Of a stretch of 36,072 nucleotides of DNA, positions 18,544 through 26,336 are shown piece after piece. Made by a program: the position numbers and the translations under genes. The notes beneath the pieces were generated by a model. The model was given only the letters and a program-made list of their open reading frames with translations, did not search any database and was not told the origin of the DNA. Every line of letters starts with the position of its first letter. Position 1 is the first letter of the stretch. This DNA comes from Pararhodospirillum photometricum DSM 122 (GTDB lineage: Bacteria > Pseudomonadota > Alphaproteobacteria > Rhodospirillales > Rhodospirillaceae): NCBI RefSeq assembly GCF_000284415.1, contig NC_017059.1, forward strand, positions 2,411,921-2,447,992, in the 5' to 3' direction.

Positions 18544-18576
18544 GAGGGGTCTGGGGAGGCCCGCCTCCCCAGCCTT
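18544..18576 (+). repeat. Palindromic repeat, copy 9
   Basis: The core GGGGAGGC-CC-GCCTCCCC lies at 18553-18570 with flanks GAGGGGTCT and AGCCTT. It lies between cobT and cobC. This is the last copy before the phage segment. Confidence 0.85.
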
Positions 18577-18590
18577 CCCTTTCCTTCCCT

Positions 18591-20462
18591 TCACATCACA
18601 AACGGCCCGCGTCGGCGCTCGTGCCGGCCCTCCCCCTCTTCCGCAAACAAGGACAACAACGCCCGCATCATGGTTCCCCCCAAATCCTCGGGGTCGTTCA
18701 AGGTCACGGCGCGGCGGTAGTATCGGGTGACATCGTGGCCAATCCCAATGGCGACCAGTTGCACCGGCGAGGTTGTCTCAATCTGAGCAATCACCTCGCG
18801 CAAATGCGCCTCCAGGAAATTGCCGGTGTTGGCCGACAAAGTGCTGTCATCGACGGGCGCCCCATCGGAAATGACCATGAGGATGCGCCGGGCCTCGGGC
18901 CGTCCGAGCAAGCGGGCATGCGCCCACAGCAAGGCCTCGCCGTCGATGTTTTCCTTGAGGATCCCTTCCTTGAGCATGAGACCCAAGGCGCGGCGCGAGC
19001 GGCGCCAGGGCTGGTCGGCGGGCTTGTAGATGATATGGCGCAAGTCATTGAGGCGGCCGGGATGCACGGGTTGCCCGGCCTCCTTCCAGGCCTCGCGGGC
19101 CCGCCCGCCCTTCCAGGCCGTGGTGGTAAAGCCCAGCACCTCGACCTTGACCCCGCAGCGCTCCAAGGTGCGGGCCAGGATGTCGGCGCTTAGGGCGGCC
19201 ACGGCAATGGGGCGGCCGCGCATCGAGCCTGAATTGTCGATCAGCAAGGTGACCACGGTGTCGCGGAACGCCGTTTCCTTCTCGCGCATGAAGGACAGGG
19301 CGTGCGACGGGTTGGCCACGACTCGGGCCAAGCGGCCGACGTCCAGGGTCCCTTCCTCCAGATCGAACTCCCAGGCCCGGGTCTGCTGGGCCATCAAGCG
19401 GCGCTGGAGGCGGTTGGCAATGCGCGAGACCACGCCTTGCAAGGGCACGAGCTGGCGGTCTAACTGGGCCCGCAGCCGGGTCAGTTCCTCGGCGTCGCAC
19501 AGATCCAAGGCGTCCACCACCTCGTCGAAGGCCTTGGTGTAGGCCTTGTAGCGCTCGGGCGGCTCCTCGGGCAGGGGGCTGTTGCGCCGGCGCGAGGGAT
19601 CGCCGGAACCGGCCGGATCCTCGCCATCGGCGCCGGGCATCATGCCCTCGGCCTCGGCGGCGGTTTCGTCCTCGCCCTCGGCCCCCTCGCCTTCGCCCGG
19701 CATCACCTGCGGTTCGCTTTGGGGGCCGGGGCTGGTCACGCCTTGGGGGCTGGCCGGTTCGTCAGCCTCGGTGTCTTCGCTGGTGTCGCCCTCGTCGGAG
19801 GCGGGCTCGCGGGTATCGTCGGCCTCGTCTTGGAAGTCCTCCAGGCCCATGTCGGCGAGCAGCCCGCGGGCGGCGCGGGCGAACTGCTCCTGATCGTCGA
19901 GCCGGCGGCCCATGACGTCCAAGGCCTGGACCAGCGACGGCGGCAGCGCGGCGCGGGCCAGGGCGACCACATGGTCCATGACCGGGCCCGGGGTCACGGC
20001 TCCGAAATGGGCGAGCGCCATCAGCCGCACGGCGTCGCCCATGGGAACCTGGGTGGCGTCGGTGGCGTCGGCGAAGCCTTCGGTCGAGAGGCGGCCCTCA
20101 ATGGTGCCGGCGAGGTTGAGGGCGACGCCGGCCATGCGCCGCGCCCCCAGGGTTTCGTAGCGGGCCTGTTCCAGCCCGGCAAACACCTCGCGCGCCGCTA
20201 GGGTTTGCGGCTCCAGACGGGCCTGCACCACGGTGTCGTGATGGCGCAGCTTGAGGGCCAGACTGTCGGCGGTGCCGCGCAGGCGCACCAGGGCCGCGGC
20301 ATCGACGGCGCGCGGCGGCAGGGGCAAGCGGGCCTGTCCTCCCACCAGGGCCGCCGTGCCGGGGGCATAGCTGACCCCCAGGCCTGGCCGTCCGGCGATG
20401 GCGCGTAAGGTGGCCGAGGTGGCGGTTTTGAGCGTCTCGGTCGCGGCGTCGGGGGGGGCCAT
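18591..20462 (-). CDS. cobT: Cobaltochelatase subunit CobT
   Basis: CobT works with the AAA+ protein CobS and with CobN in the ATP-dependent insertion of cobalt into hydrogenobyrinate diamide (aerobic cobalamin route). It is 623 aa from ATG 20462. The N-terminal domain begins [19 protein letters not shown] long acidic linker (~residues 215-310, rich in E/D, P and G) follows, and then a von Willebrand A domain with the MIDAS motif [11 protein letters not shown]. The minus-strand frame continues open to 20801, but that extra part is only the antisense of the phage capsid gene. No ribosome-binding site precedes 20462 because the phage fragment begins there. cobS, normally just upstream, is absent, so expression of this copy is doubtful unless the junction is artificial. 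Confidence 0.9.
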   Translation of the reverse strand: MAPPDAATETLKTATSATLRAIAGRPGLGVSYAPGTAALVGGQARLPLPPRAVDAAALVRLRGTADSLALKLRHHDTVVQARLEPQTLAAREVFAGLEQARYETLGARRMAGVALNLAGTIEGRLSTEGFADATDATQVPMGDAVRLMALAHFGAVTPGPVMDHVVALARAALPPSLVQALDVMGRRLDDQEQFARAARGLLADMGLEDFQDEADDTREPASDEGDTSEDTEADEPASPQGVTSPGPQSEPQVMPGEGEGAEGEDETAAEAEGMMPGADGEDPAGSGDPSRRRNSPLPEEPPERYKAYTKAFDEVVDALDLCDAEELTRLRAQLDRQLVPLQGVVSRIANRLQRRLMAQQTRAWEFDLEEGTLDVGRLARVVANPSHALSFMREKETAFRDTVVTLLIDNSGSMRGRPIAVAALSADILARTLERCGVKVEVLGFTTTAWKGGRAREAWKEAGQPVHPGRLNDLRHIIYKPADQPWRRSRRALGLMLKEGILKENIDGEALLWAHARLLGRPEARRILMVISDGAPVDDSTLSANTGNFLEAHLREVIAQIETTSPVQLVAIGIGHDVTRYYRRAVTLNDPEDLGGTMMRALLSLFAEEGEGRHERRRGPFVM

Positions 20463-20463
20463 T

Positions 20464-21267
20464 GGCGAGAAGCGCAAGGTGCGCGGCTTCAAGACGGTTC
20501 GACTGGCCCAGGCGTCGCGCATCCACGCCAGCGAACTCCAGAACATCCGCGCGTTCGGTTCCGAGAGTGAGTTGGCCCAGGTCCAGGTCGAAGTGGCGCG
20601 CCGGCAAGTGCTGATGCGCCGGGACTTCGAATTGACCTTCGAGAACATGTTCTTGGGAATGGTCCAGGGTTTAGCCGTCGATGCCGATGGCTCGACTTTG
20701 TACGACTGGGCGACGGAGTTCGGCCAGACGATCCCGGCCGAAATCGACTTCGACTTGGACAATGCGACCCCAGCTTCGGGGGCGGTGCGCAAGAAGTGCA
20801 ACGCCGTGGTCCGGTCGATCCTTCAGGGCCTGCGAGGCCTTGGCGGCGCCAGTGTTCGGGTTGTTGCCCTCTGCGGTGATGCTTTTTGGGACGACCTCAC
20901 CGCGCACAAGGAAGTTCGCGAGACCTACCTGAACACCCAGATGGCCGCCGATCTGCGTCAGGGCAACGCCTATGAGACCTTCAGCTACGGTGGCATCACA
21001 TTCGTGAACTATCGCGGCACTGATGATGGCTCGACTGTCGTTATCAATACCGACAAGGCTCGGTTCTTCCCGGTTGGCGCGGGCATTTTTCAGTGGGCGC
21101 TTTCGCCTGGAGAGAGCTTCGACTTTGTGAACCAGCTTGGTCAGGAGCTTTATTCTGCCGTTATCCCCGATCGCGACCGCAACGCCTGGGCGGACGTGGA
21201 AATGTATTCCTACCCCTTGCCGGTCTGCACCATGCCGCAGGCTTTGCATCGGGCGAAGCGAACCTAA
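20464..21267 (+). CDS. Phage major capsid protein (gpE-like), 5'-truncated
   Basis: This is the main head shell protein of the phage. The frame shows the middle and C-terminal parts of the lambda gpE-like capsid family: [57 protein letters not shown], and the C-terminal region beginning [18 protein letters not shown]. Full-length members are ~340 aa. Only 267 residues are present, starting at [17 protein letters not shown], so roughly the first 60-75 are gone. The plus-strand frame is open back to 20398, but that part is the antisense of cobT. No ribosome-binding site or start fits, so a functional protein is unlikely. Confidence 0.8.
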   Translation, partial: GEKRKVRGFKTVRLAQASRIHASELQNIRAFGSESELAQVQVEVARRQVLMRRDFELTFENMFLGMVQGLAVDADGSTLYDWATEFGQTIPAEIDFDLDNATPASGAVRKKCNAVVRSILQGLRGLGGASVRVVALCGDAFWDDLTAHKEVRETYLNTQMAADLRQGNAYETFSYGGITFVNYRGTDDGSTVVINTDKARFFPVGAGIFQWALSPGESFDFVNQLGQELYSAVIPDRDRNAWADVEMYSYPLPVCTMPQALHRAKRT

Positions 21268-21269
21268 CC

Positions 21270-22118
21270 ATGCCCTCGCCCTTCCCCTGGTCCACCCTCA
21301 TGCGCCAGCTTGGCGAGCCCGCCACCTACACCCCGGCCACTGGCGCCCCAGTCACGCTCTATGCCAAGCGCATCGGGGGCGGTCGCGAGGTGGCGGTGGG
21401 TAGTGTGCGGCTGGTGGCCGAGGACCTGACGGCCCATGTCCTGCGCGCCGACTTGCCCACTCCGGCCGCTGGCGACACGCTGGCCTTGGGCGCAGGGACG
21501 TGGACGGTGGGTGCGGTCGAGCCCTTGGCCGACGACCCACAGGCTACCCGCTGGGCGCTGCGTCTGACCTGGGGCCTGCTGGTCACGATCCGCGCGGCTG
21601 GCGGCGCGGACGGGGCGGGGCTTGACCGGTCTCTGGCCTACACCGCCGCCCCGGCCCCCGCGGGCGCCACCAGCCTGACCATTCAAGTCGGCGGTTGGAC
21701 GGCGGGAGGCTTGCAAGCCGGCGACACCCTGGCCGTGGGCGGGGAGGAATACGAGGTGACGGCCGGTACCACCCTTGTGTTTGTCGGTGGTGGCTATGCC
21801 TTCGAGGGCGTAGCGATCGACCCGCCCCTTTCCGACCCCTTGGCCGGGGGTGAGGTGGTGACGATCACCCCGGCAGCGCCGGACGGGGCGCGCCAGGTCT
21901 TCGCGGCGCCGGCCGAGTGGACGGCGGAAGAAGTCGCCGGCGGCATCGCCACCAGCGACCAGCGGTTGGTGATCCGCGCCGCGCCCGGGCTTGCAGCGCC
22001 GACCACATCCGACGAGGTTGTCCTTCCTGGAGAGACGCGCGGGCGGGCGGTCACGTCGGTAAGGACGATCCACACGGGCGCCGATGTGGCCGCATGGGTC
22101 GTGACGGTGGCGGGTTAG
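21270..22118 (+). CDS. Phage head-tail joining-like protein
   Basis: This is a 282-aa protein at the position of lambda gpFII-like connectors. The first ~95 residues (LMRQLGEPATYTP, VTLYAKRIGGG, LRADLPTPAAGDTLALGAGT) have the texture of head-tail attachment proteins that describe an N-terminal beta-barrel. A middle segment (SLTIQVGGWTAGGLQAGDTL) and a C-terminal segment (QRLVIRAAPGLAAPTTSDEV) look like a further beta-rich domain pair, so it is longer than the ~110-120 aa of simple members. ATG 21270 follows the capsid stop by two bases, without a good ribosome-binding site, suggesting translational coupling. It ends four bases into the convergent hicB gene. The assignment rests mostly on position. 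Confidence 0.6.
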   Translation: MPSPFPWSTLMRQLGEPATYTPATGAPVTLYAKRIGGGREVAVGSVRLVAEDLTAHVLRADLPTPAAGDTLALGAGTWTVGAVEPLADDPQATRWALRLTWGLLVTIRAAGGADGAGLDRSLAYTAAPAPAGATSLTIQVGGWTAGGLQAGDTLAVGGEEYEVTAGTTLVFVGGGYAFEGVAIDPPLSDPLAGGEVVTITPAAPDGARQVFAAPAEWTAEEVAGGIATSDQRLVIRAAPGLAAPTTSDEVVLPGETRGRAVTSVRTIHTGADVAAWVVTVAG

Positions 22119-22540
22119 GCCGCGTCTCGCACGCTGGCCTCGACGACCAGGCCGAGGGCGGCAAAGGCGGCCTCGATCTGGTCCATCTTGCTGGCGTGGG
22201 TCAGATCCAACAAGCGCCAGACGTCCTTCGGGCCCTTCCCGAGACGGCGGGCCAAGTCGCTCTGGGAAACACCCTGCGCCCTCATTTCCAGGTACAGGCG
22301 CACTTTCAGGCTGTCCAGGACCGGCAGGCGCGCTACGGGCCGCCCATCGGTGGGCGACGGCAACGGGATGTCTTCACGATCCCGGACCAAGGCGGCAAGC
22401 ATGGTCCGGACAGCATCGACGGCATGCCCCAGAGCGTCGGCTTCGTCGTCGCCGAAGGTGTGGCACCCTGGAAGGTCTGGAACAGACGCGAGGACGGTGC
22501 CGTTGTCGTCGGGTGTGAATTCGACAGGGTATGCGTACAT
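22115..22540 (-). CDS. hicB: HicB family antitoxin
   Basis: This antitoxin neutralises HicA and represses its own operon. It is 141 aa. The N-terminal HicB-like domain (MYAYPVEFTPDDNGTVLAS, VPDLPGCHTFGDDEADALGH, AVDAVRTMLAALV) resembles the RNase H-like fold of the family. The C-terminal ~60 residues (SQSDLARRLGKGPKDVWRLL) form a helix-turn-helix for DNA binding. It lies downstream of hicA on the minus strand, the usual toxin-first order. Its stop overlaps the stop of the convergent phage gene by four bases. Two palindromes upstream of hicA (22828-22872) are likely its operators. Confidence 0.9.
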   Translation of the reverse strand: MYAYPVEFTPDDNGTVLASVPDLPGCHTFGDDEADALGHAVDAVRTMLAALVRDREDIPLPSPTDGRPVARLPVLDSLKVRLYLEMRAQGVSQSDLARRLGKGPKDVWRLLDLTHASKMDQIEAAFAALGLVVEASVRDAA

Positions 22541-22599
22541 GGCCTTATCCCTACTAGGCAGGGGGTGAAGGTGACGGTTCGAGACGAGGGAAACTGGGG

Positions 22600-22791
22600 C
22601 TACTTGAGCCCCAGGTCCTTTTTGATCCGCTCCACTAACCCCGTGCCCAGTTGCTTTCTGCCGCCGTGCGTTGGGAGGATGGATCGTTTTCCGTTGGCGG
22701 GGTTTAAGAGGTCTTTGTGTCCGGTTCCTTTCTTGGTGTCCACCAAGACCCCTTGGTTTTTAAGCCAACGCTCGAACTGGTCTGTGTTCAT
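22600..22791 (-). CDS. hicA: HicA family mRNA interferase toxin
   Basis: This is a small dsRBD-fold toxin that cleaves mRNA. It is 63 aa: MNTDQFERWLKNQGVLVDTK, GTGHKDLLNPANGKRSILPT, HGGRKQLGTGLVERIKKDLG. The family's catalytic His is H25 in GTGHKDL, followed by the LPTHGG motif. I chose ATG 22791; a GTG nine bases earlier (22800) is in frame and overlaps the GGAGG sequence, so the true start could be either. A 59-base gap separates it from hicB. The pair sits inside the phage structural cluster and is most likely cargo that stabilises the prophage. Confidence 0.88.
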   Translation of the reverse strand: MNTDQFERWLKNQGVLVDTKKGTGHKDLLNPANGKRSILPTHGGRKQLGTGLVERIKKDLGLK

Positions 22792-22827
22792 CACCTCCAC
22801 CCTTCGTTGTTCATGAAGGTAATATGC

Positions 22828-22872
22828 GGCACTTGTGCCAAATGGTCAAGCGAAAAATGAGGCACTTGTGCC
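22828..22872. promoter_or_regulatory. Two identical palindromic operators (hicAB / tail gene)
   Basis: The 12-base palindrome GGCACTTGTGCC occurs twice, at 22828-22839 and 22861-22872. The start-to-start distance is 33 bases, about three helical turns, so both face the same side of DNA. Both copies are followed by AAAT. They lie in the divergent gap between hicA (start 22791) and the tail gene starting at 22889, the second copy being 16 bases before that ATG. The placement fits HicB autoregulation, perhaps also silencing the phage gene. Confidence 0.65.
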
Positions 22873-22888
22873 AAATTATGGAGGTGTC

Positions 22889-23557
22889 ATGAGCGCCGCC
22901 CAACGTCTGCACTCGTTCAGCACCCAAATTGATGCCGCCAAGCGGCTAACCCTCGGCCCGGGCCGCCAGCAAGAACTGGTCGCTTTGTGCCGCTGGGCTC
23001 TGACCGAGGGGCACAAGATCAATAGAACCGCTATCGGGCACGACATTGCCGCGCGCACGCTTGTTAACGGGGTGCAGGCGCCTATTGAAAGCGTTCGCTC
23101 TGGCGGGGTGGTTCTTCATCAGTTTGCCGTCCACCAAGCGGCCGTGGACTTTGCCTACGAGACCTTAAAAAAATTATCTCCTGTGGAAACAGGAAATTAC
23201 AAAAGCGAGCACCAGATGCTCGTTAATGGAGAATCTGTTGATCCCTCTTCCCAGGTCGGCGTTGACGATATTGTTATTTTTGTTAATTCAGAACCTTATA
23301 CACGTCGCATTGAGTGGGGTTTGTCGAAAAAAAAGGCGCCCAACGGGGTTTACTTCGGAAAGACGCCTTCCGGCTCTTCGGAGGCTGCCTATGCTGTCGT
23401 TCGCCGGCGGTGGGGGGCTGTGGTCACTGTGGCCTTCCAATACATCGCCCTGTTTGATGGCGAAATCGTGCGGGGGAAGGAAGCGAATGCCCCGAGCATC
23501 CGCTACCCGGCGCTGATCATCGCGCCTAAGGGCACGCGCATTGGAAAGGTCTCATGA
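22889..23557 (+). CDS. Phage tail completion protein, HK97 gp10-like
   Basis: This is a 222-aa phage structural protein at the position of lambda gpZ/HK97 gp10 neck or tail completion factors. The N-terminal part is helical (SAAQRLHSFSTQIDAAKRLT). The recognisable segment is LKKLSPVETGNYKSEHQMLV, which matches the family's (A/S)PVxTGxY signature, followed by VNSEPYTRRIEWGLSKKKAP, matching its Y-A-x-x-x-E-x-G region. The start is ATG 22889 with GGAGG upstream; the frame is open back to 22835 through the operator palindrome. The gene overlaps the next one by ATGA (23554). Its promoter region is shared with hicA. Confidence 0.7.
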   Translation: MSAAQRLHSFSTQIDAAKRLTLGPGRQQELVALCRWALTEGHKINRTAIGHDIAARTLVNGVQAPIESVRSGGVVLHQFAVHQAAVDFAYETLKKLSPVETGNYKSEHQMLVNGESVDPSSQVGVDDIVIFVNSEPYTRRIEWGLSKKKAPNGVYFGKTPSGSSEAAYAVVRRRWGAVVTVAFQYIALFDGEIVRGKEANAPSIRYPALIIAPKGTRIGKVS

Positions 23558-23985
23558 GCACCGCTGCCTTTCAGGACATTGTCCGGCAGCGCCTTGCCGC
23601 ATGGAGTGGCGCCGTTGTGCGCCCAGGTCGAAATACCGACTTCCAGCCGCCGCGCGCGCCTTGGGTTGACGTGGACTTTCCCGGCGCCCAGGTGGCGCGC
23701 GCCGACATGGGGGCGGATGAGCCGCTCTGGGAAGAGGTTGGGGCCGTCATGATCCACGTCTTCGTTCCCCCAGGAACAGGGGACCGAGTTGCCTCCGCGT
23801 TGGCCGATTCCCTGGCCCGGCACTTCCTGCGGTGGGCGCCTCCGGCGGGCGTGACTATCACCGAGCGCATGCAGGGTCAGGCCGGCCCTCGCGACATCGA
23901 GGGCGACCCCGAGCTTAAAGGGCGATGGTGGGGTGTGAGTTTTGGCCTGTCTTACGTGTACCAGTTTTTCGACCCTATCGACTGA
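23554..23985 (+). CDS. Phage tail terminator-like protein
   Basis: This is a 143-aa protein in the position of lambda gpU, which caps the tail tube before head joining. It begins AAFQDIVRQRLAAWSG, then has a strand-rich middle (WVDVDFPGAQVARADMG, EEVGAVMIHVFVPPGTG) and ends WWGVSFGLSYVYQFFDPID. This pattern (N-terminal helix, beta-sheet, conserved aromatic end) is like the tail terminator families such as DUF4128. ATG 23554 overlaps the previous stop (ATGA), so the two are translationally coupled. A strong intrinsic terminator lies between this gene and the tail tube. Confidence 0.7.
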   Translation: MSTAAFQDIVRQRLAAWSGAVVRPGRNTDFQPPRAPWVDVDFPGAQVARADMGADEPLWEEVGAVMIHVFVPPGTGDRVASALADSLARHFLRWAPPAGVTITERMQGQAGPRDIEGDPELKGRWWGVSFGLSYVYQFFDPID

Positions 23986-24008
23986 CCCTGACCCATAGCC
24001 CACCCAAA

Positions 24009-24033
24009 GGCCCGCCACCGTGCGGGCTTTTTC
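24009..24033 (+). terminator. Intrinsic terminator just before the tail tube gene
   Basis: The stem GCCCGC/GCGGGC with a CACCGT loop is followed by TTTTTC. It ends about 20 bases before the tail tube ATG. It is unusual inside a structural operon and suggests antitermination or a separate promoter downstream. Confidence 0.7.
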
Positions 24034-24052
24034 TTTTGAAGGAGAAAAGCCC

Positions 24053-25222
24053 ATGGCGACCACGGGCTATTTTGCCGCACAAGACACGAACAACCTAACC
24101 ATTGGCCTTGCGCGAGAAACGACCTGGGGCACGCCCCCGACCGGCACTTACGAGGGCATGCGCGTCCAGTCGTTCGGGTTGGGGGAGAACACCAACCGCA
24201 CCCGCCCGAACGAAATTCGCCCCGACATGCAGGCGAGCGCCGCCGTGACTCAGGATGTCCAGTCGTCCGGTGGTCTTCAATTTGCGATCAGCTACGGCAA
24301 TCAAGACTTGGTCTGGCCGACACTGTTTACCGGCGACTGGACCAACGATCTGGCGATCAGCGACACCGACATTGCGGCCGATGCCACGGCCAAGACGTTC
24401 TCCGGGGCGGCGGGCACGTTTAGCGCGGTGGCCCTGGGGCAGTGGGTCAAGGTTTCGGGGTTCAGCGCGGCCGGTGCCAACGGCTACTTCCGCGTCACGG
24501 CCAAGGCCTCGGACGGCGCGTCCATCACCGTAGACCCGGCTCCCGCCACCGATGCCGGGGGCGAGGCGGTCACGGTCTCCGGCTCTCTGCTGGTCAACAG
24601 CACCGTGGTCAACACGCTGTCGATCCAGGAGCGCTACAGTACCACGCACGGCTTTATTTACTCGGGGTGCATTGCTTCTGGAGGTCAAATCAACGCGGCC
24701 CGAGGGCAGTTCTTTTCCGGCACCATTGACCTGATCGCCAAGTCTGAGGAAAAGGCCGCTTCTGCGGTCGGCACCATGGGGGCCGCGCCGACCAACCGCG
24801 TGTTCAACACGGTGGGCAACATGCGCGCCATCGCGCTGGGCAGCCTCACCGGCGCCAAGGTGGACAGTCTGACCACGACCATCGCCCGTGAAGGCGCGGC
24901 GGCAAACTTCGCCCTTGGGGACCCGGGCGCTATTGGGGTGACCCTGGGAACCTTTACGGTCTCCGGGCAAATCAAGCTCTACTTTTCCGATTATTCGGCC
25001 TACGACCTTTACAAGTCTGAGGCGGCCATCCGCACTAGCTACCAAGTCACGGACAAGGCAGGCAACAGCTACATTGTGGAACTGCCTGAGATCGTCTTGG
25101 GCAAGGTCACGCGCGAGCGTGGTGGCCCCAACCAACCGGTCATGGCCACTTTCGAGTGGATGGCCGACCCCCACCCGACCCTTGGCTGGACCATGGGCAT
25201 CAACCGCTTCCCGGCCGCTTGA
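24053..25222 (+). CDS. Phage tail tube protein
   Basis: This is the major tail subunit that polymerises around the tape measure. It is 389 aa, starting MATTGYFAAQDTNNLTIGLA, with RETTWGTPPTGTYEGMRVQS and NEIRPDMQASAAVTQDVQSS, typical of the tail-tube 2 group. Residues ~105-185 (ATAKTFSGAAGTFSAVALGQ to TVSGSLLV) look like an inserted Ig-like/beta domain displayed on the outside. The C-terminal core resumes at STVVNTLSIQERYSTTHGFI. ATG 24053 has GAAGGAGAAAAG upstream. Its large size compared with a bare tube subunit (~250 aa) is explained by the insertion. Confidence 0.82.
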   Translation: MATTGYFAAQDTNNLTIGLARETTWGTPPTGTYEGMRVQSFGLGENTNRTRPNEIRPDMQASAAVTQDVQSSGGLQFAISYGNQDLVWPTLFTGDWTNDLAISDTDIAADATAKTFSGAAGTFSAVALGQWVKVSGFSAAGANGYFRVTAKASDGASITVDPAPATDAGGEAVTVSGSLLVNSTVVNTLSIQERYSTTHGFIYSGCIASGGQINAARGQFFSGTIDLIAKSEEKAASAVGTMGAAPTNRVFNTVGNMRAIALGSLTGAKVDSLTTTIAREGAAANFALGDPGAIGVTLGTFTVSGQIKLYFSDYSAYDLYKSEAAIRTSYQVTDKAGNSYIVELPEIVLGKVTRERGGPNQPVMATFEWMADPHPTLGWTMGINRFPAA

Positions 25223-25256
25223 CGCGGCCTTTCTTTTCTTTCAAGAGGACAATCAG

Positions 25257-25652
25257 ATGGACTTGAACGATTTCGCCGTCAACGAAGACCTGTTCGAGGG
25301 CGGTTTCGTGCTCATGCTCTCGGCCGACAGCGGCGTGCGCCTGCGCTCGGCTGGCTCCGATAAGGCCCAGGCGGTGCGCGAGCGCCTCTATAAGCCCTAC
25401 GCCTCGTTCCGCGAGATCCCCGACGACATCCAGGCGCGCCTGACGTGCGACTGGATCGCCCAGGGCTTGGCGGTCGAGTGGATCGGCCCCTGGACGATCG
25501 GTGGCGCCCCGCTGGACACCTCCGATCCCAAGGCGGTGTCGCAGGCCCTCCAGCACCCCAAGTTCAAGCCTCTGCGCACCAAGCTGTTGTTGGCCGCGAG
25601 CAGCGAGGACAATTTCCGCGCCGCTGCCGAGGCTGGCGCGGAAAAAAACTAA
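25257..25652 (+). CDS. Tail assembly chaperone, gpG-like
   Basis: This is a 131-aa helper that coats the tape measure during tail assembly, expressed in excess over its frameshifted form. It begins MDLNDFAVNEDLFEGGFVLM and ends RAAAEAGAEKN. The function is assigned by position (between tail tube and tape measure) and by the slippery sequence A AAA AAC at 25643-25649 right before its TAA stop. Ribosomes that slip back one base continue in the second frame and make the longer GT-like product ending at 25996. ATG 25257 has AAGAGGAC upstream. Confidence 0.82.
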   Translation: MDLNDFAVNEDLFEGGFVLMLSADSGVRLRSAGSDKAQAVRERLYKPYASFREIPDDIQARLTCDWIAQGLAVEWIGPWTIGGAPLDTSDPKAVSQALQHPKFKPLRTKLLLAASSEDNFRAAAEAGAEKN

Positions 25653-25996
25653 GGGAATGGGCCGAGTGGCGGTTCGGGTGGGGGGCTGACGCCGAGAGTG
25701 TCGCCAAGATGCACATTGAAGACGGCGAAGAGCCGCCCGAGGTGTGCATCGCCCCGCCGCTTAGCCCGGCCTTAACCCGTTACGTCGAGGCTTTCCACTA
25801 CCTCTCTTCCGATCGACCCGTTGGGATGGACGTTGGCGCCATCCCGACGAGCGCCATCCTCGCCTTCGCCCGCGAAATCGACGGGGTGGCGGGGCGGCGC
25901 GAGTTGCTGCTGTACCTGCGGATGGTGCGCGCGATCGACGACGAGTTTCTCAGGGCGCGGCGGGCCAGTGCGGAAAAGGAGCGGGAGAAGCGATGA
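25257..25996 (+). CDS. Frameshifted tail assembly chaperone, gpGT-like (programmed -1)
   Basis: This is the G frame joined at 25649 to the -1 frame, about 246 aa. After ...AGAEK the reading continues KLREWAEWRFGWGADAESVA, with a later part beginning YVEAFHYLSSDRPVGMD, and ends in a charged helix (EFLRARRASAEKEREKR). The T part has no start codon or ribosome-binding site of its own near its beginning, which fits expression only by frameshifting, as in lambda G/GT. The stop TGA at 25994-25996 overlaps the ATG of the next gene (ATGA). GT is expected to bind the tail tube subunit through its T part. Confidence 0.8.
25643..25652 (+). promoter_or_regulatory. Programmed -1 ribosomal frameshift site
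   Basis: The heptamer A AAA AAC is in the correct phase for -1 slippage (zero frame GAA AAA AAC TAA), with the zero-frame stop directly behind. The new frame stays open for 115 codons to 25996. It is the standard arrangement in long-tailed phage tail chaperones. Confidence 0.88.
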
Positions 25997-26304
25997 AAAT
26001 CTGGCTCCGTCGCCTCCTCGCTTACAAGGAGCGCGCATCACTCAAGGCCTACCTGCGTGCCCTCAAGGCCCTGGGCATCCCCGTAACGGGCATCGACTGG
26101 GATTTTTGGGATTATCCCACGCCAATCATCTGCGCCACCCCACCCACCAACAACATCACCGAGGCGCTGGCCCTTGAAGACATGGCTCATGATACCGTCG
26201 AAGCGACATTGCCGGGCCTTGTGGGGTTGGTGGTGATCAGGTGGCAATATCCGCCCGCGCGCCCACCGCATTTCGCGTTTCAAATTAACGTTGGAATTGA
26301 CTAA
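25993..26304 (+). CDS. Small protein of unknown function (first cargo gene)
   Basis: This is a 103-aa protein, not recognised. It starts MKIWLRRLLAYKERASLKAY with a basic, amphipathic N-terminal helix and ends in a compact region containing WDFWDYPTPIICATPPTNN and LVGLVVIRWQYPPARPPHFA. No signal peptide or clear membrane span is seen. ATG 25993 overlaps the chaperone stop (ATGA), and GGAG/GGGAGAAG lies upstream, so it is translated with the tail operon. It stands where the tape measure gene would be expected, so it is either an extra tail protein or the first cargo gene. The lipoprotein gene follows after 32 bases. Confidence 0.55.
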   Translation: MKIWLRRLLAYKERASLKAYLRALKALGIPVTGIDWDFWDYPTPIICATPPTNNITEALALEDMAHDTVEATLPGLVGLVVIRWQYPPARPPHFAFQINVGID

Positions 26305-26336
26305 AATCCAGCTTCTATCTTTAAGGGAGGTTGGAT

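Noticed and set aside
20463..20801. N-terminal extension of CobT by 113 residues
   Set aside because: The extension is the exact antisense of the capsid gene and is Ser/Arg/Thr-rich without any CobT similarity; the family N-terminus begins at 20462.
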